Assembly: GCF_030269545.1 (NCBI RefSeq)
Contig: NZ_BSTN01000003.1
Coordinates: 1-64,000 of the forward strand
Length of the DNA stretch: 64,000 nt
From: Actinomadura sp. NBRC 104425
GTDB taxonomy: Bacteria > Actinomycetota > Actinomycetes > Streptosporangiales > Streptosporangiaceae
Reading direction: 5' to 3'
How positions within the stretch are numbered: position 1 is the stretch's first letter; the number at the start of each line of letters is the position of its first letter. The notes beneath the pieces are model-generated. The model was given only the letters and a program-made list of their open reading frames with translations. It did no database searches and was not told the DNA's origin. A program made the position numbers and the translations under genes. Below are positions 62,468-64,000 of the stretch, piece by piece.

Positions 62468-64000
62468 TCACTGGGAGCCAAGCCCGCGCTCGCGCAACTC
62501 CCGTCTCTGCTGCTCAAGCGCGACAAGATCGCCGAACAGCCGGTTGTACTCCTCGACCTGCTCGGCCGGATTCAGCCGCGCGAGTTTAGATTTGACCTCG
62601 GCGATCATGCGCGTGACCTGGCGTTCCTGGATACGAGCCAGGAGGTCGGCGGCATATCGGTCGTCCGAATCGCCGGCGTACAGCACGGGTTCCACCGCCA
62701 GCCGCGTGATCAGCTCCCTGACCTGCTCGTTCGGCGCGTGGTCGCGCAGCAGGCCGGCCCACTCGGCGGCGCTCACCGGCGCGGTCACGCCGCCCGCGGC
62801 CGCGATCACCTGCCGCACCGCCGCGTGCGGCGGCGCCAGGAAGTCCTCGGCGGGGATCTGGTCGAACTGCGGGCCGAGCACCGCCGGCCGCTGCACCGCC
62901 AGCTTCAGCAGCTCGCGCTCGCGCTGCACGTCGGGGTCGTTCGGGTCGTACGACGGCCGCCGCGGCGCCGCCGGGGCCGCCTGCCCCCCGCCGCCGGCGC
63001 GCCCGTTCGCCCGCGCGGTCGGCCGCTGCCGCGCCGCCAGCTCCCGGACGCGGCGCAGCACGAACTGCTCGTCCATGATGCCCAGCCAGCGGTCCAGGCT
63101 GATCGCGTACATCTGCCGCAGCGCCCGGTCCTTGATGGAGGCCACCACCGGCGCGGCGGCGTCCAGCGCCGCCAGCCGCCCCTCGGCGGTGTCCAGGTCG
63201 TAGTCGCCGATGCGGCTGCGGATGGCGAACTCGAACAGCGGCAGCCGGGAGGCCACCAGGTCGCGCACCGCCGCGTCGCCGTACCGCACGCGCAGGTCGC
63301 ACGGGTCGAGGCCGTCGGGCTGGACGGCCACGAACGTCTGGGTGACGAACTTCTGCTCCTCCTCGAAGGCGCGCAGCGCGGCCCGCTGCCCGGCCGAGTC
63401 GCCGTCGAAGGTGAAGATCACCTCGCCGCGGAACTCGTCCTGGTCCATCAGCAGCCGGCGCAGGATCTTGATGTGCTCGCCGCCGAACGAGGTGCCGCAG
63501 GTGGCGATGGCGGTCGGCACGCCCGCCAGGTGGCAGGCCATCACGTCGGTGTAGCCCTCGACGACCACGGCCTGCCGGCGCCGGGCGATCTCCTTGCGGG
63601 CCAGGTCGGCGCCGTACAGCACTGAGCCCTTGTGGAACAGCGGCGTCTCGGGGGTGTTGAGGTACTTGGCGGTGCCGTCGTCGTCGTACAGCTTGCGCGC
63701 CCCGAAGCCGATGACGTCGCCGCTCAGGTCGCGGATCGGCCACACCAGCCGGCCGCGGAAGCGGTCGATCGGGCCGCGCCGCCCCTCCTTGGCCAGCCCG
63801 GCGGTGACCAGCTCGCGGTCGGCGAAGCCGCGCCCGCGCAGGTGCCGCACCAGGGCTTCCCACTCGCGGGGCGCGTAGCCCACCCCGAAGCGCTCGGCGT
63901 CTGCCGCCTCGAACCCCCGCTCGGCCAGGAACCTGCGCCCGATGACCGCCTCCGGCGCGGCCAGCTGCTCGGCGTAGAACTCGGCGGCGACCCGGTGCGC
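62468..64000 (-). CDS. dnaG: DNA primase DnaG (5' end outside window)
   Basis: The frame is open to the window edge, so the first part (zinc finger and start of the RNAP domain) is cut off. The visible product begins AHRVAAEFYAEQL and contains the TOPRIM core: VVVEGYTDVMA (Glu of the catalytic set), then CGTSFGGEHI and VIFTFDGDSAG (DxD). The C-terminal part (from about 63000 downward) is the helicase-binding domain, with a Gly/Ala-rich linker. It makes replication primers. rpoD follows 42 bp later. Confidence 0.95.
   Translation of the reverse strand, partial: AHRVAAEFYAEQLAAPEAVIGRRFLAERGFEAADAERFGVGYAPREWEALVRHLRGRGFADRELVTAGLAKEGRRGPIDRFRGRLVWPIRDLSGDVIGFGARKLYDDDGTAKYLNTPETPLFHKGSVLYGADLARKEIARRRQAVVVEGYTDVMACHLAGVPTAIATCGTSFGGEHIKILRRLLMDQDEFRGEVIFTFDGDSAGQRAALRAFEEEQKFVTQTFVAVQPDGLDPCDLRVRYGDAAVRDLVASRLPLFEFAIRSRIGDYDLDTAEGRLAALDAAAPVVASIKDRALRQMYAISLDRWLGIMDEQFVLRRVRELAARQRPTARANGRAGGGGQAAPAAPRRPSYDPNDPDVQRERELLKLAVQRPAVLGPQFDQIPAEDFLAPPHAAVRQVIAAAGGVTAPVSAAEWAGLLRDHAPNEQVRELITRLAVEPVLYAGDSDDRYAADLLARIQERQVTRMIAEVKSKLARLNPAEQVEEYNRLFGDLVALEQQRRELRERGLGSQ

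Overview
The window is very GC-rich with actinobacterial gene style: GTG and TTG starts, dense 4-bp ATGA/GTGA overlaps between genes, lipobox lipoproteins, IdeR/DmdR-type iron boxes, an LppX_LprAFG lipoprotein next to an MFS pump, and a Ter stress cluster of the kind seen in streptomycetes and Streptosporangiales. A filamentous actinomycete of the Streptosporangiales (for example Thermomonosporaceae) fits best, but the sequence alone does not fix the genus. The content looks chromosomal: dnaG, rpoD, two tRNA genes and housekeeping metabolism. There is no transposase, integrase or prophage gene.

Layout. 0.2-13 kb: an XRE-TPR regulator divergent from a purine pair (5-hydroxyisourate hydrolase and an AzgA-type purine permease), glycerate kinase, alanine dehydrogenase, a histidine phosphatase, a CsoR copper sensor with a palindromic operator candidate, an MpaB-type oxygenase, CutA, gamma-glutamyltransferase and an APC amino-acid permease. 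13-17 kb: the first ferric-siderophore ABC importer, headed by an iron box. 17-30 kb: mixed metabolism (a secreted hydrolase-like protein, a BKACE enzyme, an NDP-forming acyl-CoA synthetase, two crotonase-fold proteins, a beta-lactamase-fold protein), plus a small membrane-protein gene that appears frameshifted.

29.5-30.3 kb is gene-free. It carries a short degenerate CRISPR-like array (three repeats, two spacers) between a complete CAU tRNA and a 3' tRNA fragment. 30-37.5 kb: an LprG/P55-like lipoprotein and pump pair, an Rv1733c-like protein, and a second ferric-siderophore importer whose permease and binding-protein genes diverge from a near-consensus iron box. 37-46 kb: DUF72 and CapA proteins, then two YjcH/ActP-type symporter pairs downstream of a LytS/LytTR two-component system. 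This looks like one carboxylate-sensing and uptake unit.

45.9-46.8 kb encodes a close relative of the Pseudomonas ethylene-forming enzyme in which the iron-binding Asp is replaced by Val. I consider it the most unusual gene here. 48.1-49.2 kb is a repeat- and hairpin-rich non-coding region behind tRNA-Asn, with a 111-bp direct duplication. 49.6-59 kb holds a glucosylglycerate hydrolase-like enzyme and the Ter stress cluster: TerD, TerC-like DUF475, TerD, then a translationally coupled operon of CitE-like lyase, TRSP phosphoribosyltransferase, StiP/PELOTA phosphoribosyltransferase and HAD phosphatase, which matches the proposed nucleoside-like metabolite pathway. 59.4-64 kb: a coiled-coil protein, a YbjQ-family protein, rpoD with a strong terminator hairpin, and the 3' part of dnaG running off the end.
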